From Thermococcus chitonophagus (GTDB taxonomy: Archaea > Methanobacteriota_B > Thermococci > Thermococcales > Thermococcaceae), in NCBI RefSeq assembly GCF_002214605.1, contig NZ_CP015193.1, positions 600,978 to 664,977 on the forward strand: DNA of 64,000 bases. The letters run 5' to 3'. Each line of letters opens with the position of its first letter. The first letter of the stretch is position 1. The notes beneath the pieces were generated by a model. The model was not told where the DNA came from, did no database searches, and saw nothing but the letters and a program-made list of their open reading frames with translations. Position numbers and translations under genes: made by a program. This document shows, in pieces, positions 37,366 to 45,695 of the stretch.

Positions 37366-37378
37366 TCCTTTATTTTTT
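37366..37378 (+). terminator. Possible T-tract terminator between rpl15 and secY
   Basis: TCCTTTATTTTTT directly follows the rpl15 stop. Archaeal RNA polymerase pauses and releases at such T-runs, so part of the transcripts may end here; secY may then be served by readthrough. No hairpin is visible. Confidence 0.35.
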
Positions 37379-37413
37379 GCACAATTTTCATAAAAGGGCA
37401 ATGGTGTTGGACC

Positions 37414-38820
37414 ATGGGGGCTAGGGACATAGTTTATGCCTTGGAGAAATGGTTTCCAGAAGTTGAAAGGCCAAAGAGACACGTTCCATTAAAGGAGAAG
37501 TTCATGTGGACGGGACTTGCACTAATACTGTACTACGTTTTAGCTGAAATCCCTGTTTATGGAATTCCAAAGCAGATACAGGATTACTTCCAGTTCCTTA
37601 GAGTGGTCCTCGCTGGTAGAAATGGTTCTCTCCTGACCCTGGGAATAGGGCCTATAGTCACGGCAGGTATAATCCTTCAGCTGTTAGTTGGTTCTGAAAT
37701 AATAAAGCTCGACCTTGCAGATCCAGAAGATAGAAGGTTTTACCAAGCGCTTCAGAGGGTATTCTCGGTGTTCATGTGCTTCTTTGAGGCGGCAATCTGG
37801 GTGCTTGGTGGGGCCTTCGGTAGAGTCGGAATAGATGTCACTCATGCTATAGCTGTCCTCATGATTCTCCAGCTCGCAATGGGTGGTGTTGTGTTAATAA
37901 TCCTGGATGAGCTTGTGAGTAAGTGGGGTATTGGAAGCGGTATAAGCCTATTTATAGCGGCTGGAGTTTCTCAGAGGATACTTACGAGGAGTCTTAATCC
38001 TCTGACCGATCCAAACATAGTTGATCCGCTGACGGGCAAGCCTGCTATTGTTGGTGCTATTCCATACTTCATTCAGCACATCCTAAAGGGAGATCTGTGG
38101 GGGGCCATTTACAGAGGTGGAACAGCACCGGACATGCTTGCAGTTATAGCAACGATAATAGTCTTCCTTGTAGTCGTGTACTTTGAGAGCATGCGCGTTG
38201 AGATCCCCTTGGGGTATAGGGGAGTGACGATTAGAGGAAGGTATCCGATAAGGTTCCTGTACGTCAGCAACATACCAATAATCTTGACATTCGCGCTCTA
38301 TGCAAACATTCAGCTCTGGGCTAGGTTGTTGTATAGGTACGGACATCCTTGGCTTGGGACATTTGATCCTAACACGGGTAATCCAATAAGTGGTTTCGTT
38401 CTATATGTAATACCCCCAAGGAGTATATTTACTGTGATAGACAATCCAGTAAGGGCACTGGTGTACCTGTTAATGACAGTAGCTTTTAGCCTGCTATTTG
38501 GGTTCCTGTGGGTTGAACTTACAGGTCTTGACGCGAAATCAATTGCAAGACAGCTACAGAGGGCAGGTCTTCAGATCCCAGGGTTCAGGAGAGATCCAAG
38601 GACCCTTGAGAGAGTATTGCAGAAGTATATACCTTACGTCACTTTTTGGGGCTCACTAACTGTGGCACTAATAGCCGTGCTCGCGGACTTCCTGGGGGCT
38701 TTGGGAACTGGAACCGGAATACTCCTAACAGTCGGTATTATCTATAGGTTCTACGAGGAGATAGCCAGAGAGCAGATCAGCGAGATGTTCCCAGCACTAA
38801 GAAAGTTCTTTACTTCCTAA
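37414..38820 (+). CDS. secY: Protein translocase subunit SecY
   Basis: The 468-residue pore subunit of the Sec translocon, with ten membrane helices. It begins [20 protein letters not shown]; recognisable parts are the plug/TM2 region ([20 protein letters not shown]), [20 protein letters not shown], the cytosolic loop [20 protein letters not shown], and [17 protein letters not shown] before TM9-10. The ATG at 37414 matches the known Pyrococcus protein start; the in-frame ATG at 37360 overlaps rpl15. No clear ribosome site precedes 37414, only GGTGTTGGACC. Confidence 0.97.
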   Translation: MGARDIVYALEKWFPEVERPKRHVPLKEKFMWTGLALILYYVLAEIPVYGIPKQIQDYFQFLRVVLAGRNGSLLTLGIGPIVTAGIILQLLVGSEIIKLDLADPEDRRFYQALQRVFSVFMCFFEAAIWVLGGAFGRVGIDVTHAIAVLMILQLAMGGVVLIILDELVSKWGIGSGISLFIAAGVSQRILTRSLNPLTDPNIVDPLTGKPAIVGAIPYFIQHILKGDLWGAIYRGGTAPDMLAVIATIIVFLVVVYFESMRVEIPLGYRGVTIRGRYPIRFLYVSNIPIILTFALYANIQLWARLLYRYGHPWLGTFDPNTGNPISGFVLYVIPPRSIFTVIDNPVRALVYLLMTVAFSLLFGFLWVELTGLDAKSIARQLQRAGLQIPGFRRDPRTLERVLQKYIPYVTFWGSLTVALIAVLADFLGALGTGTGILLTVGIIYRFYEEIAREQISEMFPALRKFFTS

Positions 38821-38881
38821 CTTCTCCTTTCTTCCAAAATAATTTTAAACACCCTTCTACTTTCTACCTTGGGGGTGTTGA

Positions 38882-39472
38882 ATGCCATTCGTTGTAATCA
38901 TTACTGGAATACCTGGGGTAGGTAAGAGCACGATCACTAGGCTTGCACTTCAAAGGACGAGAGCAAAGTTTAGGCTTGTTAATTTTGGTGACTTAATGTT
39001 TGAGGAGGCCGTTAGAGCTGGTCTTGTAAAGCACAGGGATGAAATGAGAAAACTCCCCCTCCCCGTTCAGAGGGAACTTCAAAAGAAAGTAGCAGAAACG
39101 ATAGTTGAAATGGCTAAAAAGGAGCCTATATTGATAGATACTCATGCAACGATAAAAACTCCTCATGGGTACCTTTTAGGTCTTCCCTATGATGTAATAA
39201 GAACTCTTAATCCAAATTTTATCGTGATAATAGAAGCAACTCCGGCGGAGATACTAGGAAGGAGACTTAGAGATCTAAAGAGGGATAGAGATGTGGAAAC
39301 TGAGGAACAAATACAAAGGCATCAAGATTTAAATAGGGCTGCAGCAATAGCCTATGCAATGCATTCAAATGCCTTGATAAAGATAATAGAGAACCATGAG
39401 GATAAGGGTCTTGAGGAAGCTGTTAATGAGCTTGTAAAAATACTGGACCTGGCGGTGGAGGAGTATGCTTGA
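38882..39472 (+). CDS. adkA: Adenylate kinase, archaeal type
   Basis: A 196-residue archaeal AMP kinase (ATP + AMP to 2 ADP), unrelated in length to bacterial Adk. P-loop [13 protein letters not shown] near residues 8-20; further segments [34 protein letters not shown] and [31 protein letters not shown] precedes the ATG, and AATTTTAAAC at 38841-38850 gives a promoter of its own after the SecY stop. Overlaps the next gene by 8 bases. Confidence 0.94.
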   Translation: MPFVVIITGIPGVGKSTITRLALQRTRAKFRLVNFGDLMFEEAVRAGLVKHRDEMRKLPLPVQRELQKKVAETIVEMAKKEPILIDTHATIKTPHGYLLGLPYDVIRTLNPNFIVIIEATPAEILGRRLRDLKRDRDVETEEQIQRHQDLNRAAAIAYAMHSNALIKIIENHEDKGLEEAVNELVKILDLAVEEYA

Positions 39473-39992
39473 GGGTATATACCTTGCATTAGACGAGTTA
39501 TTTGGCCCCCTTTTGAGGTCTGCCCATCCTATGTGGGTTGTTACGGTTTCAGGTGCAATACTAGGTGCATTCTTCGTGTTCCTAAACTACATCTTCGTTG
39601 ATCAGGAAAAGATGAAAAAGTTGCAGAAGATGGCGAAGGAAATTCAAGAGGAGTTCAAGAAGGCAAGAGAATCTGGGGATGAGAAAAAGCTAAGGAAGGT
39701 TCAGCAGAAACAACTAGAACTTCTAAAGCTCCAAAACGAGCTCATGAAAGATGCTTTCTTCAAGCCAATGCTTATCAGTTGGCCTTTAATGATAATCTTC
39801 TGGGGCTGGCTGAGGAGATGGTACATGGAGGTTGCGATAGTTAAGTATCCGTTTAACTTCTTCCTATTTGACATCTTCCATAAGATGTATCACTCCGCAC
39901 TAAAGCCTGATGAACTTGGCTACTTCGGCTGGTATTTCCTCACCAGCTATGTTGTTGGTTCGGTGCTGAGAAAAATATTGGATATGGCTTAA
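39465..39992 (+). CDS. DUF106 membrane protein, EMC3/Oxa1/YidC-superfamily insertase
   Basis: A 175-residue protein with three membrane helices: about 23-45, 105-122 and 155-172. Between the first two is the positively charged cytosolic coiled coil ([20 protein letters not shown]). This layout, N-out with a coiled-coil hairpin, is that of archaeal Ylp1/DUF106, related to EMC3, TMCO1 and YidC, which insert membrane proteins. Its place after secY and adk fits a role in protein export. The ATG overlaps the adk stop region by 8 bases; the end overlaps pdhB (convergent) by four. Confidence 0.9.
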   Translation: MLEGIYLALDELFGPLLRSAHPMWVVTVSGAILGAFFVFLNYIFVDQEKMKKLQKMAKEIQEEFKKARESGDEKKLRKVQQKQLELLKLQNELMKDAFFKPMLISWPLMIIFWGWLRRWYMEVAIVKYPFNFFLFDIFHKMYHSALKPDELGYFGWYFLTSYVVGSVLRKILDMA

Positions 39993-41116
39993 CCAATCTG
40001 GAAGGCTGAGCTCCTCAGCTCTCCCCGCTCAAATCTCCATGGATCGAACCAATCCCAGTCTAGTGGCACTTTTGTTCTTCCCTTTACTATCTTCTCAGCC
40101 AATGCTTGAGCAACCGCTGGGGCCATCATGAATCCGTGTCCTGAGAATCCTATAGCCACGTAGAAATTCTCGGTTAATTTTCCAATAGCGGGATTGTTGT
40201 CGAGGGTTCTTGCGTAGTGCCCCGCCCACTGTCTCACAATGTGAACATGCCTCAAGGCTGGAACTATCTTAACTGCCCACCTTAAAACCTCCTTAGCGAA
40301 TTCGTAGGTTGGCGTTACATCGTCTGGTGAAGATTCGTACTCAAGGGCCGTTCCGCATATAACTCCTCCATCTTCTCCATCTTGAATTACATAACTATCG
40401 TTCCATGCCGGAGGGCAGACGAGGGGTTCTATTTGACCCCTCTCTATTGGCTCTGTCTTCACAAGCTGATGCTTAAAGGGCTTTATTGGAACAACGTCCT
40501 TCCCTATCATGGCATTAATTTCCCTTGCCCATGCGTTTGTTGCATTTACTATAATATCCACCTTGAACTCTCCCCTCGTGGTCTTTATTTTCCATCCTTC
40601 CTCTATGCCAATAACCTTTGTATACTCGTAGAACTTAACTCCAAGCCTCTCTCCAGCCTTTCTGTATGCATAAAGAGTGTGAAATGGGCTTGCCTTACCA
40701 TCCTCAGGATTCCACGCCCCTGCAAGGAAGGCATCTGCATTTAAGGGCGGAACTATCTCCTTAGCTTCTTCAGGGGTTATCAGCTTAGTGGGCACTCCGA
40801 ACTTGTTCTGGAGCTTTATGTTGTTCTTAAATGCCTCGACTTCCTCCTCGCTGGTTGCTAAGAATAGATAACCGGTCTGCTGGAACATCACGTCATGACC
40901 CAGCTCATCACTCAGCTCATTCCACCTGTCTATTGAATACTTCATCAGCTTTATATTAGCCTCATCCGTGAACTGGGCCCTAATTCCGCTTGCACACCTG
41001 AATGTTGAGCCCGAGCCGAGATACTTCTTCTCAAACACAACAACTTCCTCGCCAAGCTTTGCAAGCTCGTAAGCTGTAGCAACTCCTATTATTCCTCCTC
41101 CGATTATTCCAATCAT
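39989..41116 (-). CDS. pdhB: L-proline dehydrogenase, beta (catalytic) subunit
   Basis: A 375-residue FAD amine dehydrogenase of the DAO/sarcosine oxidase beta family that oxidises L-proline in the Thermococcales multi-subunit PDH. N-terminal dinucleotide motif GIIGGGIIGVATAYELAKLG; substrate and FAD regions GSGSTFRCASGIRAQFTDE, RQWAGHYARTLDNNPAIGKL and VAIGFSGHGFMMAPAVAQAL. Last gene of a four-gene operon in the order A-F-X-B; each pair overlaps by four bases, so all are translationally coupled. Confidence 0.93.
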   Translation of the reverse strand: MIGIIGGGIIGVATAYELAKLGEEVVVFEKKYLGSGSTFRCASGIRAQFTDEANIKLMKYSIDRWNELSDELGHDVMFQQTGYLFLATSEEEVEAFKNNIKLQNKFGVPTKLITPEEAKEIVPPLNADAFLAGAWNPEDGKASPFHTLYAYRKAGERLGVKFYEYTKVIGIEEGWKIKTTRGEFKVDIIVNATNAWAREINAMIGKDVVPIKPFKHQLVKTEPIERGQIEPLVCPPAWNDSYVIQDGEDGGVICGTALEYESSPDDVTPTYEFAKEVLRWAVKIVPALRHVHIVRQWAGHYARTLDNNPAIGKLTENFYVAIGFSGHGFMMAPAVAQALAEKIVKGRTKVPLDWDWFDPWRFERGELRSSAFQIG

Positions 41117-41373
41117 TTCTCTCCCTCCACGAGGGCCTCAATCTTTACAGGCCTAACCGGAAACCTCGCGTTAGGTAATGGTATCTCTTCTGGCCTTCTT
41201 CCGGTTTTTCTAGCTAGAATCGAGATAACTATTGGAATACATGTTCTGCCTTGGCAGGGCCCCATACCTATTCTCAGGAGTCTCCTGAGCTCTTCAAGGT
41301 CGGTAACTCCCTCATCTATCAGCTTTTCAATTTCTTCAACTGTTACATCATTGCACCTGCAGACTATTCTCAT
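41113..41373 (-). CDS. pdhX: Proline dehydrogenase small [2Fe-2S] subunit (BFD-like)
   Basis: An 86-residue BFD-like protein. Four cysteines in the pattern C-x-C...C-x4-C (IVCRCNDVTVEEI and MGPCQGRTCIP) bind a [2Fe-2S] cluster. It probably relays electrons within the PDH complex. It lies between pdhF and pdhB with ATGA overlaps at both ends. Confidence 0.9.
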   Translation of the reverse strand: MRIVCRCNDVTVEEIEKLIDEGVTDLEELRRLLRIGMGPCQGRTCIPIVISILARKTGRRPEEIPLPNARFPVRPVKIEALVEGEK

Positions 41374-41876
41374 TCTCTCACCACCTTAACTGCCCTTACA
41401 TCCCAGGCAAGCTCTATCGGCACCTCAACCGTTATTATTGGAGTATCTCCTCTTGCCTTCTCCCTGGGGACTACCGAAACTACTTTCCCTTTTCCAACTT
41501 TCTCTCCAACCCTATCCAGAAGAACTACTTCTTCGCCGGGCTTTGGAAGTGGGAGAAGCTCGTGTGGCATGGTTATCCTTGCCCTGTCTCCTACGTAGTG
41601 GATCATGAAGAATGCCAGCCCAGGGCAGACCTGAACGCAGAGTGAGCAACCTATGCACTTTTCATAGTCTACTTTGGGGATGTCGTTCGGATGCTCCATT
41701 ATTACGGCGTTGGTTGGGCATATCTCCTTGCATGGGGTGCATGGTATCTGTTGAGGGCACTCTGGAACGGCAACGGGCCTTTTCCTAAGCCTATCTTCGC
41801 TCGGTTTTGGAATTATTGAGAATAGCTCTTCGGGAGTTATATACCCGAACCTTAAATAATTTGGAATCTCGCTCAT
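41370..41876 (-). CDS. pdhF: Proline dehydrogenase ferredoxin-like subunit (2[4Fe-4S])
   Basis: A 168-residue electron-transfer subunit with two 4Fe-4S cysteine sets: CPQQIPCTPCKEICP near residue 39 and CIGCSLCVQVCPG near residue 75. The C-terminal 70 residues form an extra domain (VVLLDRVGEKVGKGKVVSVV) not found in simple ferredoxins. It would carry electrons from the FAD subunits of PDH. Confidence 0.9.
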   Translation of the reverse strand: MSEIPNYLRFGYITPEELFSIIPKPSEDRLRKRPVAVPECPQQIPCTPCKEICPTNAVIMEHPNDIPKVDYEKCIGCSLCVQVCPGLAFFMIHYVGDRARITMPHELLPLPKPGEEVVLLDRVGEKVGKGKVVSVVPREKARGDTPIITVEVPIELAWDVRAVKVVRE

Positions 41877-43300
41877 TGCAAAGCCTCCAGAAGCTTTTTA
41901 ATACCTTCAACAACGTGCTTTCCAAATGGACCGGAGCGGAATTCCTCGAGGTCTCTCTGGGCCTTCTCTATCTCTCCAATCCAGTTCTCGTCGGCAATTC
42001 CAAGCCTTAATGCTGCTGCAATTCCTGCTATCTTGCCTTCAAGCATTGCTGTAGTGGCTTCTTCTATTCCAGCCGTATCGCCCGCGACGAATATCCCTCT
42101 GACCGTCGTTTCCATCCACTCATCTCTAATAGCAATATGTCCTCCAAGCTCTCTAACATACTTTATCTGGCATCCAGCCTGTTGTAGCAGTTCTACGCTG
42201 GGTCTCAGGCCGACTGCAATTGCGATTAGATCCACTTCAAACTCTTTCTTCGTTCCGGGAATTGGTTGCCACTTTTCATCGATCTCAGCTATAACTGCCC
42301 TCTCAACCCTCTCTTTCCCTTCAGCCTTGAGAATTGTGTGCCTGGTTAAAATTGGAACTCCTAGCCTTCTAACCTTTGCAGCATGAACGAAGTATCCTCC
42401 AATCCTGGGCATCGCTTCAACTATCGCCTTAACCTCCACTCCTGCCTGTATGAGCTGGTAGGCCAAAATAAGACCGACGTTTCCAGCACCAACTATTAGG
42501 GCCCTCCCTCCTGGTTTTATCCCATAAGTATTCATAAGCGTTTGAATGGCTCCAGCTCCATATATTCCTGGGAGATCATTGTTCTCAAAGGGAACGGTTT
42601 TCTCCATGGCTCCAGTGGCCACTATTACCGCTCTTCCGTGGAATTCTATGAGTTCCTTTTCCTTTCTAACCCCAACCACGAGCTTTTCGTTGCCATTCTG
42701 GAATATGCCCACGGCAGAGGTCTCCAAGTACACATTAATATCCCTCTTTCTTACCTCTTCCTCAAGAATCTCTGCGATCTTTATTCCTCTAATCCCTGCA
42801 AACTGCTCTCTCTTTCCAAAGAACTTGTGGGTCTGCTTTACAAGCTGTCCTCCCAGCATTGGATTCTCATCTATGAGAACGACCTTAGCTCCCGCATCGT
42901 GAGCGTTTATCGCTGCCATTAGGCCCGCGGGCCCTCCACCTATTACAATTATATCTGCCTGAACTTTCTCTGCCTTCCTATTTTCTTTGTACCCAATATC
43001 TTTGGGCAATACTGGCTTGTTTTCCTCTATTTTCATACCATCTTCAGCGAGGGTTATACATGTTCTCACGTTTGGAATCCCGTTTACTGTCATTAGGCAT
43101 GATGAGCACTTACCTATTGCACAGAACAGACCTCTTGGCCTTTTCCTAACTCTCGAGTAGTTTAGAACCTTTATACCTGCAGCGTGAAGTGCTGCGGCTA
43201 TTGTTTCCCCTTCATAGGCCTTTATTGGTCGCCCCTTGTAATATATTGTAATCTCTCTTCCGCGTTTGAAGCTAAGAATAGGATGCTCATTTATTCTCAC
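41873..43300 (-). CDS. pdhA: Proline dehydrogenase, alpha subunit (FAD/NAD(P)-binding)
   Basis: A 475-residue protein homologous to heterotetrameric sarcosine oxidase alpha. Residues 1-95 form a [2Fe-2S] ferredoxin-like domain (CAIGKCSSCLMTVNGIPNVR plus a further Cys). An FAD fold follows (VIGGGPAGLMAAINAHDAGA) and then an NAD-binding fold (VGAGNVGLILAYQLIQAG); FVAGDTAGIEEATTA closes the FAD site. In the known enzymes this subunit has NADH dehydrogenase activity. It starts with GTG at 43300, with AGGTGA seven bases upstream, and heads the pdh operon. The regulator gene upstream is on the same strand. Confidence 0.93.
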   Translation of the reverse strand: MRINEHPILSFKRGREITIYYKGRPIKAYEGETIAAALHAAGIKVLNYSRVRKRPRGLFCAIGKCSSCLMTVNGIPNVRTCITLAEDGMKIEENKPVLPKDIGYKENRKAEKVQADIIVIGGGPAGLMAAINAHDAGAKVVLIDENPMLGGQLVKQTHKFFGKREQFAGIRGIKIAEILEEEVRKRDINVYLETSAVGIFQNGNEKLVVGVRKEKELIEFHGRAVIVATGAMEKTVPFENNDLPGIYGAGAIQTLMNTYGIKPGGRALIVGAGNVGLILAYQLIQAGVEVKAIVEAMPRIGGYFVHAAKVRRLGVPILTRHTILKAEGKERVERAVIAEIDEKWQPIPGTKKEFEVDLIAIAVGLRPSVELLQQAGCQIKYVRELGGHIAIRDEWMETTVRGIFVAGDTAGIEEATTAMLEGKIAGIAAALRLGIADENWIGEIEKAQRDLEEFRSGPFGKHVVEGIKKLLEALQ

Positions 43301-43374
43301 AATGTTTCACCTACTCAGAATATTTTACCAAAAACTTATGAAAATTTTTTGATAGAAAGGTTGTGCACCTAAGG

Positions 43375-43935
43375 TTAGCCCAGCCTGAATATATCAGACC
43401 GTGTAATGATCCCTATTGGCTTTCCATTCCTTCCTTGTACTATTACTGCAGGATGCTCCTCTAAGAGGTATTTAATAACCTCAAGATCCTCATCTTCTGA
43501 GACTAGAGGGAAGGGCCCCTCCATTATCTCTTCAACACTTCTTGAGTATATATCTTCATCTTCAAGGCTCTTCCTAACTAGGGCCCTTTCCGTAACTGAC
43601 CCTATGACTTTGTCTCCCTCCATAACAGGGACTTGGGAAATGTTGTGCTTCTTCATTAGCCTTACGACCTTCTCTACCTTGTCCTTTGGCGTCACGTAAA
43701 TTATTGGGGATGACATTATGCTCTTTGCTGTTACTTTTGCTTTCTGGCATTCAATTAAAGCCCTGAGTATCTTGTTAAACGTGGAGAGTCTTGGGTCAAC
43801 CTTTCCTGCTTCAAGCTTTGCTATGTATGCTTGAGTTACCCCGGCCTTTCTCGCTAGCTCCTCTTGGGTTATGCCAAGTTCCTTTCTAATCTTCTTGATA
43901 TCCCTGGGATCTATTGGCCTGGGTATTATCACCAT
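43375..43935 (-). CDS. HTH plus two CBS domains, putative transcription regulator
   Basis: A 186-residue protein joining an XRE-type helix-turn-helix (IRKELGITQEELARKAGVTQ then AYIAKLEAGKVDPRLSTF) to two CBS domains (AKSIMSSPIIYVTPKDKVEK and VEEIMEGPFPLVSEDED). CBS pairs bind adenosyl ligands, so it may tune transcription to energy state. I start at the ATG at 43935, with GGAGGTTATTGC upstream; the frame stays open to 44034 but that part lies in the H/ACA RNA gene and is not coding. The gene lies 74 bases before pdhA on the same strand and could regulate it. Confidence 0.88.
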   Translation of the reverse strand: MVIIPRPIDPRDIKKIRKELGITQEELARKAGVTQAYIAKLEAGKVDPRLSTFNKILRALIECQKAKVTAKSIMSSPIIYVTPKDKVEKVVRLMKKHNISQVPVMEGDKVIGSVTERALVRKSLEDEDIYSRSVEEIMEGPFPLVSEDEDLEVIKYLLEEHPAVIVQGRNGKPIGIITRSDIFRLG

Positions 43936-43982
43936 GCAATAACCTCCAGTTATTATTCGAAAAAATGATATTAAATTTTTGC

Positions 43983-44135
43983 TGTAGGCCGGCAACAGAG
44001 ACCCAGCGGTCATTGATCCCGCGGGCGGATGCACCGGCCCTGTGGGCTCGGCGTGAGCACACCCCGCTCATCGAACCCGAGACCTTGCGGGGGCGGGTGG
44101 ACCGAGCCCTTGCGAGGGAATTGTACCCTCGCTGT
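43983..44135 (-). ncRNA. H/ACA guide sRNA, two guide hairpins
   Basis: A GC-rich island in an AT-richer genome, read on the reverse strand. Two hairpins each end in ACA. Hairpin 1: outer stem GGGCTCGG (44109-44102) with CCGAGCCC (44051-44044), inner stem CCCCGC with GCGGGG, a GATGA k-turn side, then ACA at 44043-44041. Hairpin 2: outer stem GGCCGG (44039-44034) with CCGGCC (43992-43987), inner GCGG/CCGC around GATCAATGA (k-loop), then ACA at 43985-43983. Unpaired pockets between stems are about 10 bases each side, as needed to guide pseudouridine formation. A third, plain 7-bp hairpin (GCGAGGG/CCCTCGC, 44132-44112) forms the 5' end. The gene for Gar1, a protein of this RNP, lies 1.3 kb away. 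It may be one of the hgc RNAs known from P. furiosus; I cannot tell which. Confidence 0.82.
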
Positions 44136-44157
44136 CGGCAGTTGGTTATTCAATAAA

Positions 44158-44172
44158 GTTCTTAAAAACCCT
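44158..44172. promoter_or_regulatory. Shared bidirectional promoter for the two guide RNAs
   Basis: GTTCTTAAAAACCC reads as a TATA box in both directions. Rightward it is about 24 bases before the C/D RNA 5' stem (44189). Leftward it is about 25 bases before 44140, just ahead of the H/ACA RNA 5' hairpin. Confidence 0.5.
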
Positions 44173-44188
44173 TACGGTAGTGATCCTT

Positions 44189-44246
44189 GGCGGATGACGA
44201 GCCTTGCCCAGCCTGAGCTGTGATGATGTCGGTATTAGCTGACGCC
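44189..44246 (+). ncRNA. C/D box guide sRNA
   Basis: A compact 58-base RNA with all elements: terminal stem GGCG (44189-44192) with CGCC (44243-44246); box C GATGACGA (44193-44200); 12-base guide GCCTTGCCCAGC; box D' CTGA (44213-44216); spacer GCT; box C' GTGATGAT (44220-44227); 11-base guide GTCGGTATTAG; box D CTGA (44239-44242). Such RNAs direct 2'-O-methylation five bases upstream of each D box in rRNA or tRNA. Targets are not identified here. It lies 17 bases before the Cas4-like gene. Confidence 0.85.
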
Positions 44247-44263
44247 TCTTTGGAGGGAGCCCA

Positions 44264-44881
44264 ATGATAGAATTCTACGCTAGTGAAGCCCTAATATGTC
44301 CTCGAAGGGTTTGGTTTAGATTAAAGGGATTTCCAGAAAGGTGGCCCGAGATAGCTAAACCCAGGCTCGAGAAAGGAGTTAAAACTCACGAAGTCCTGGG
44401 GAAGGTACTTGAAGAAAAATTCGGATTCGAACTTGAGAAGGAGATAATCTTGAGATTTCCAAGGCTTGGGTTCGAAATTCACGGCAGAATGGACGCCTAT
44501 AAGGAATTTCCAATTGAGATAAAGGGTAAATCATCCCTACCTAGGTTTCCCCTTGAATACCATCTCGCCCAGTTGAACGTATACCTCAGGTGGAGCGAGG
44601 CTGAATACGGCTACCTTTACTACCTTAAGCTCCACGACGATCCAACTAAAATCGTGAACGGGCTTAACTTTGACAATTTTCCCAGGGTAAATGGGAAGAA
44701 CTTTAAGATGTTCGAGGTTCCCTACGATCCCATACTGTTCAAGGAGACGGTAAAATTCTTCTATGATATCAAGCTCTACCTAGATGAGGATGAGATGCCC
44801 TCGGGAGCGAAAGGCCCTCACTGCAAGTTCTGTCCCTATAGCTACATATGCCTCTCTCATCAGTTGGACGGATTCTTATAG
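44264..44881 (+). CDS. Cas4-like PD-(D/E)XK exonuclease with Fe-S cluster
   Basis: A 205-residue Cas4/RecB-type nuclease. One Cys near the start (ALICPRRVWFRL) and three near the end (CKFCPYSYICLSH) would bind a [4Fe-4S] cluster. The nuclease motif is GRMDAYKEFPIEIKGKS (Asp, then E-x-K) near residues 74-90, followed by HLAQLNVYLRWSEAEYGYLY (motif QxxxY-like). No cas1, cas2 or repeats are nearby, so it is a stand-alone paralog that may act in DNA repair rather than spacer acquisition. Start ATG follows GGAGGGAGCCCA. The 3' end overlaps the convergent phosphodiesterase gene by six bases. Confidence 0.85.
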   Translation: MIEFYASEALICPRRVWFRLKGFPERWPEIAKPRLEKGVKTHEVLGKVLEEKFGFELEKEIILRFPRLGFEIHGRMDAYKEFPIEIKGKSSLPRFPLEYHLAQLNVYLRWSEAEYGYLYYLKLHDDPTKIVNGLNFDNFPRVNGKNFKMFEVPYDPILFKETVKFFYDIKLYLDEDEMPSGAKGPHCKFCPYSYICLSHQLDGFL

Positions 44882-45370
44882 CATCCAAACATTGTAAAAT
44901 TTCACGTCTACATCTTCTCTGCTGAGGTTGAGAATTGCAAAACTCGGCTCGCTGAGCCTTGGCAAGGTTGGAGATCCTGGGTTGATGAGGATTACTCTCT
45001 TTCCCATGTAGGAAACTTCGTTGTAGTACGGCCTGTGAGTGTGCCCAAATACTAGAATATCCGCCCCCTCCTCAAGTGCTTTGTAGACTAAGTTCTGAGA
45101 GCTCAGTGAGAGGAATTGATGCCCGTGGATAATCAGGATGTTCCAGTCAAACACCCTCAGGACTTCCTCTTCGGGTAGTTTAAAAGAATCTGCATTTCCT
45201 TTCACGGCTATTACTGGAGCTACTTCTTCAAGAATTTCAATCAGAGCCTTGTCCTGTACATCTCCAGCGTGCACTATGTACTTGACACCTTTCTTCTTAA
45301 AGAAGTCCTTAACCTTGTCGGGAAAATATGCCTTGGGGAAGTGAGTATCGCTAATAACCCCTATCAACAT
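44876..45370 (-). CDS. YfcE/MJ0936-type metallophosphoesterase
   Basis: A 164-residue calcineurin-like phosphodiesterase. All metal motifs are seen: D-x-H in GVISDTHFPKAYFP, GDVQD in YIVHAGDVQDKAL, GN-x-D in AVKGNADSFKLP, His in LIIHGHQFL and GHTHRPYYN, then NPGSPTLPR. Homolog MJ0936 hydrolyses bis-p-nitrophenyl phosphate in vitro; the natural substrate is unknown. Independent gene, with Gar1 25 bases upstream on the same strand. Confidence 0.92.
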   Translation of the reverse strand: MLIGVISDTHFPKAYFPDKVKDFFKKKGVKYIVHAGDVQDKALIEILEEVAPVIAVKGNADSFKLPEEEVLRVFDWNILIIHGHQFLSLSSQNLVYKALEEGADILVFGHTHRPYYNEVSYMGKRVILINPGSPTLPRLSEPSFAILNLSREDVDVKFYNVWML

Positions 45371-45395
45371 CGGCGAGGTCCCCTCTCATCACACT

Positions 45396-45668
45396 TCAGA
45401 ATTTCTTCTTTCTCCTCATCTGTTTCTTTTCTTTCTTCTTTTTCCTGGTATCGATATAGAGCACCTCACCAACGTATTTCTCGGGATCTTTAACCTTTGG
45501 CTTGATAGCTACGTACGGGGCTTTAACTGGCCCGAAAACATCCTTAACTATCCCAACGAACCTTAGGTTCTTGTCAATGACTTTATCATTAAGCGAGGGC
45601 ACCCAGGTTGTTCTCACGATCAAGAACCCCTGCTTGGCGTAGTGGGAAACTTTTCCGAGCCTCTTCAT
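45396..45668 (-). CDS. gar1: H/ACA RNP protein Gar1
   Basis: A 90-residue Gar1, the H/ACA RNP subunit that binds Cbf5 and helps substrate turnover. The six-stranded core spans KRLGKVSHYAKQGFLIVRT, FVGIVKDVFGPVKAPYVAIK and DPEKYVGEVLYI, followed by a lysine/arginine-rich tail (RKKKKEKKQMRRKKKF). Starts with ATG at 45668 after GGTTGGGGTTGAG. The H/ACA guide RNA gene at 44 kb is a likely partner. Confidence 0.93.
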   Translation of the reverse strand: MKRLGKVSHYAKQGFLIVRTTWVPSLNDKVIDKNLRFVGIVKDVFGPVKAPYVAIKPKVKDPEKYVGEVLYIDTRKKKKEKKQMRRKKKF

Positions 45669-45695
45669 CTCAACCCCAACCTATGACTTTGACAT

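Noticed and set aside
43936-44034. In-frame extension of the HTH-CBS regulator by 33 residues
   Set aside because: This stretch is GC-rich H/ACA RNA; the ATG at 43935 has a strong ribosome site and begins the conserved protein.
44231-44238. Guide GTCGGTATTAG as 16S position-170-type target
   Set aside because: The matching CTAATACCG string is typical of bacterial 16S; the Thermococcales sequence there, as I recall it, differs, so no target is claimed.
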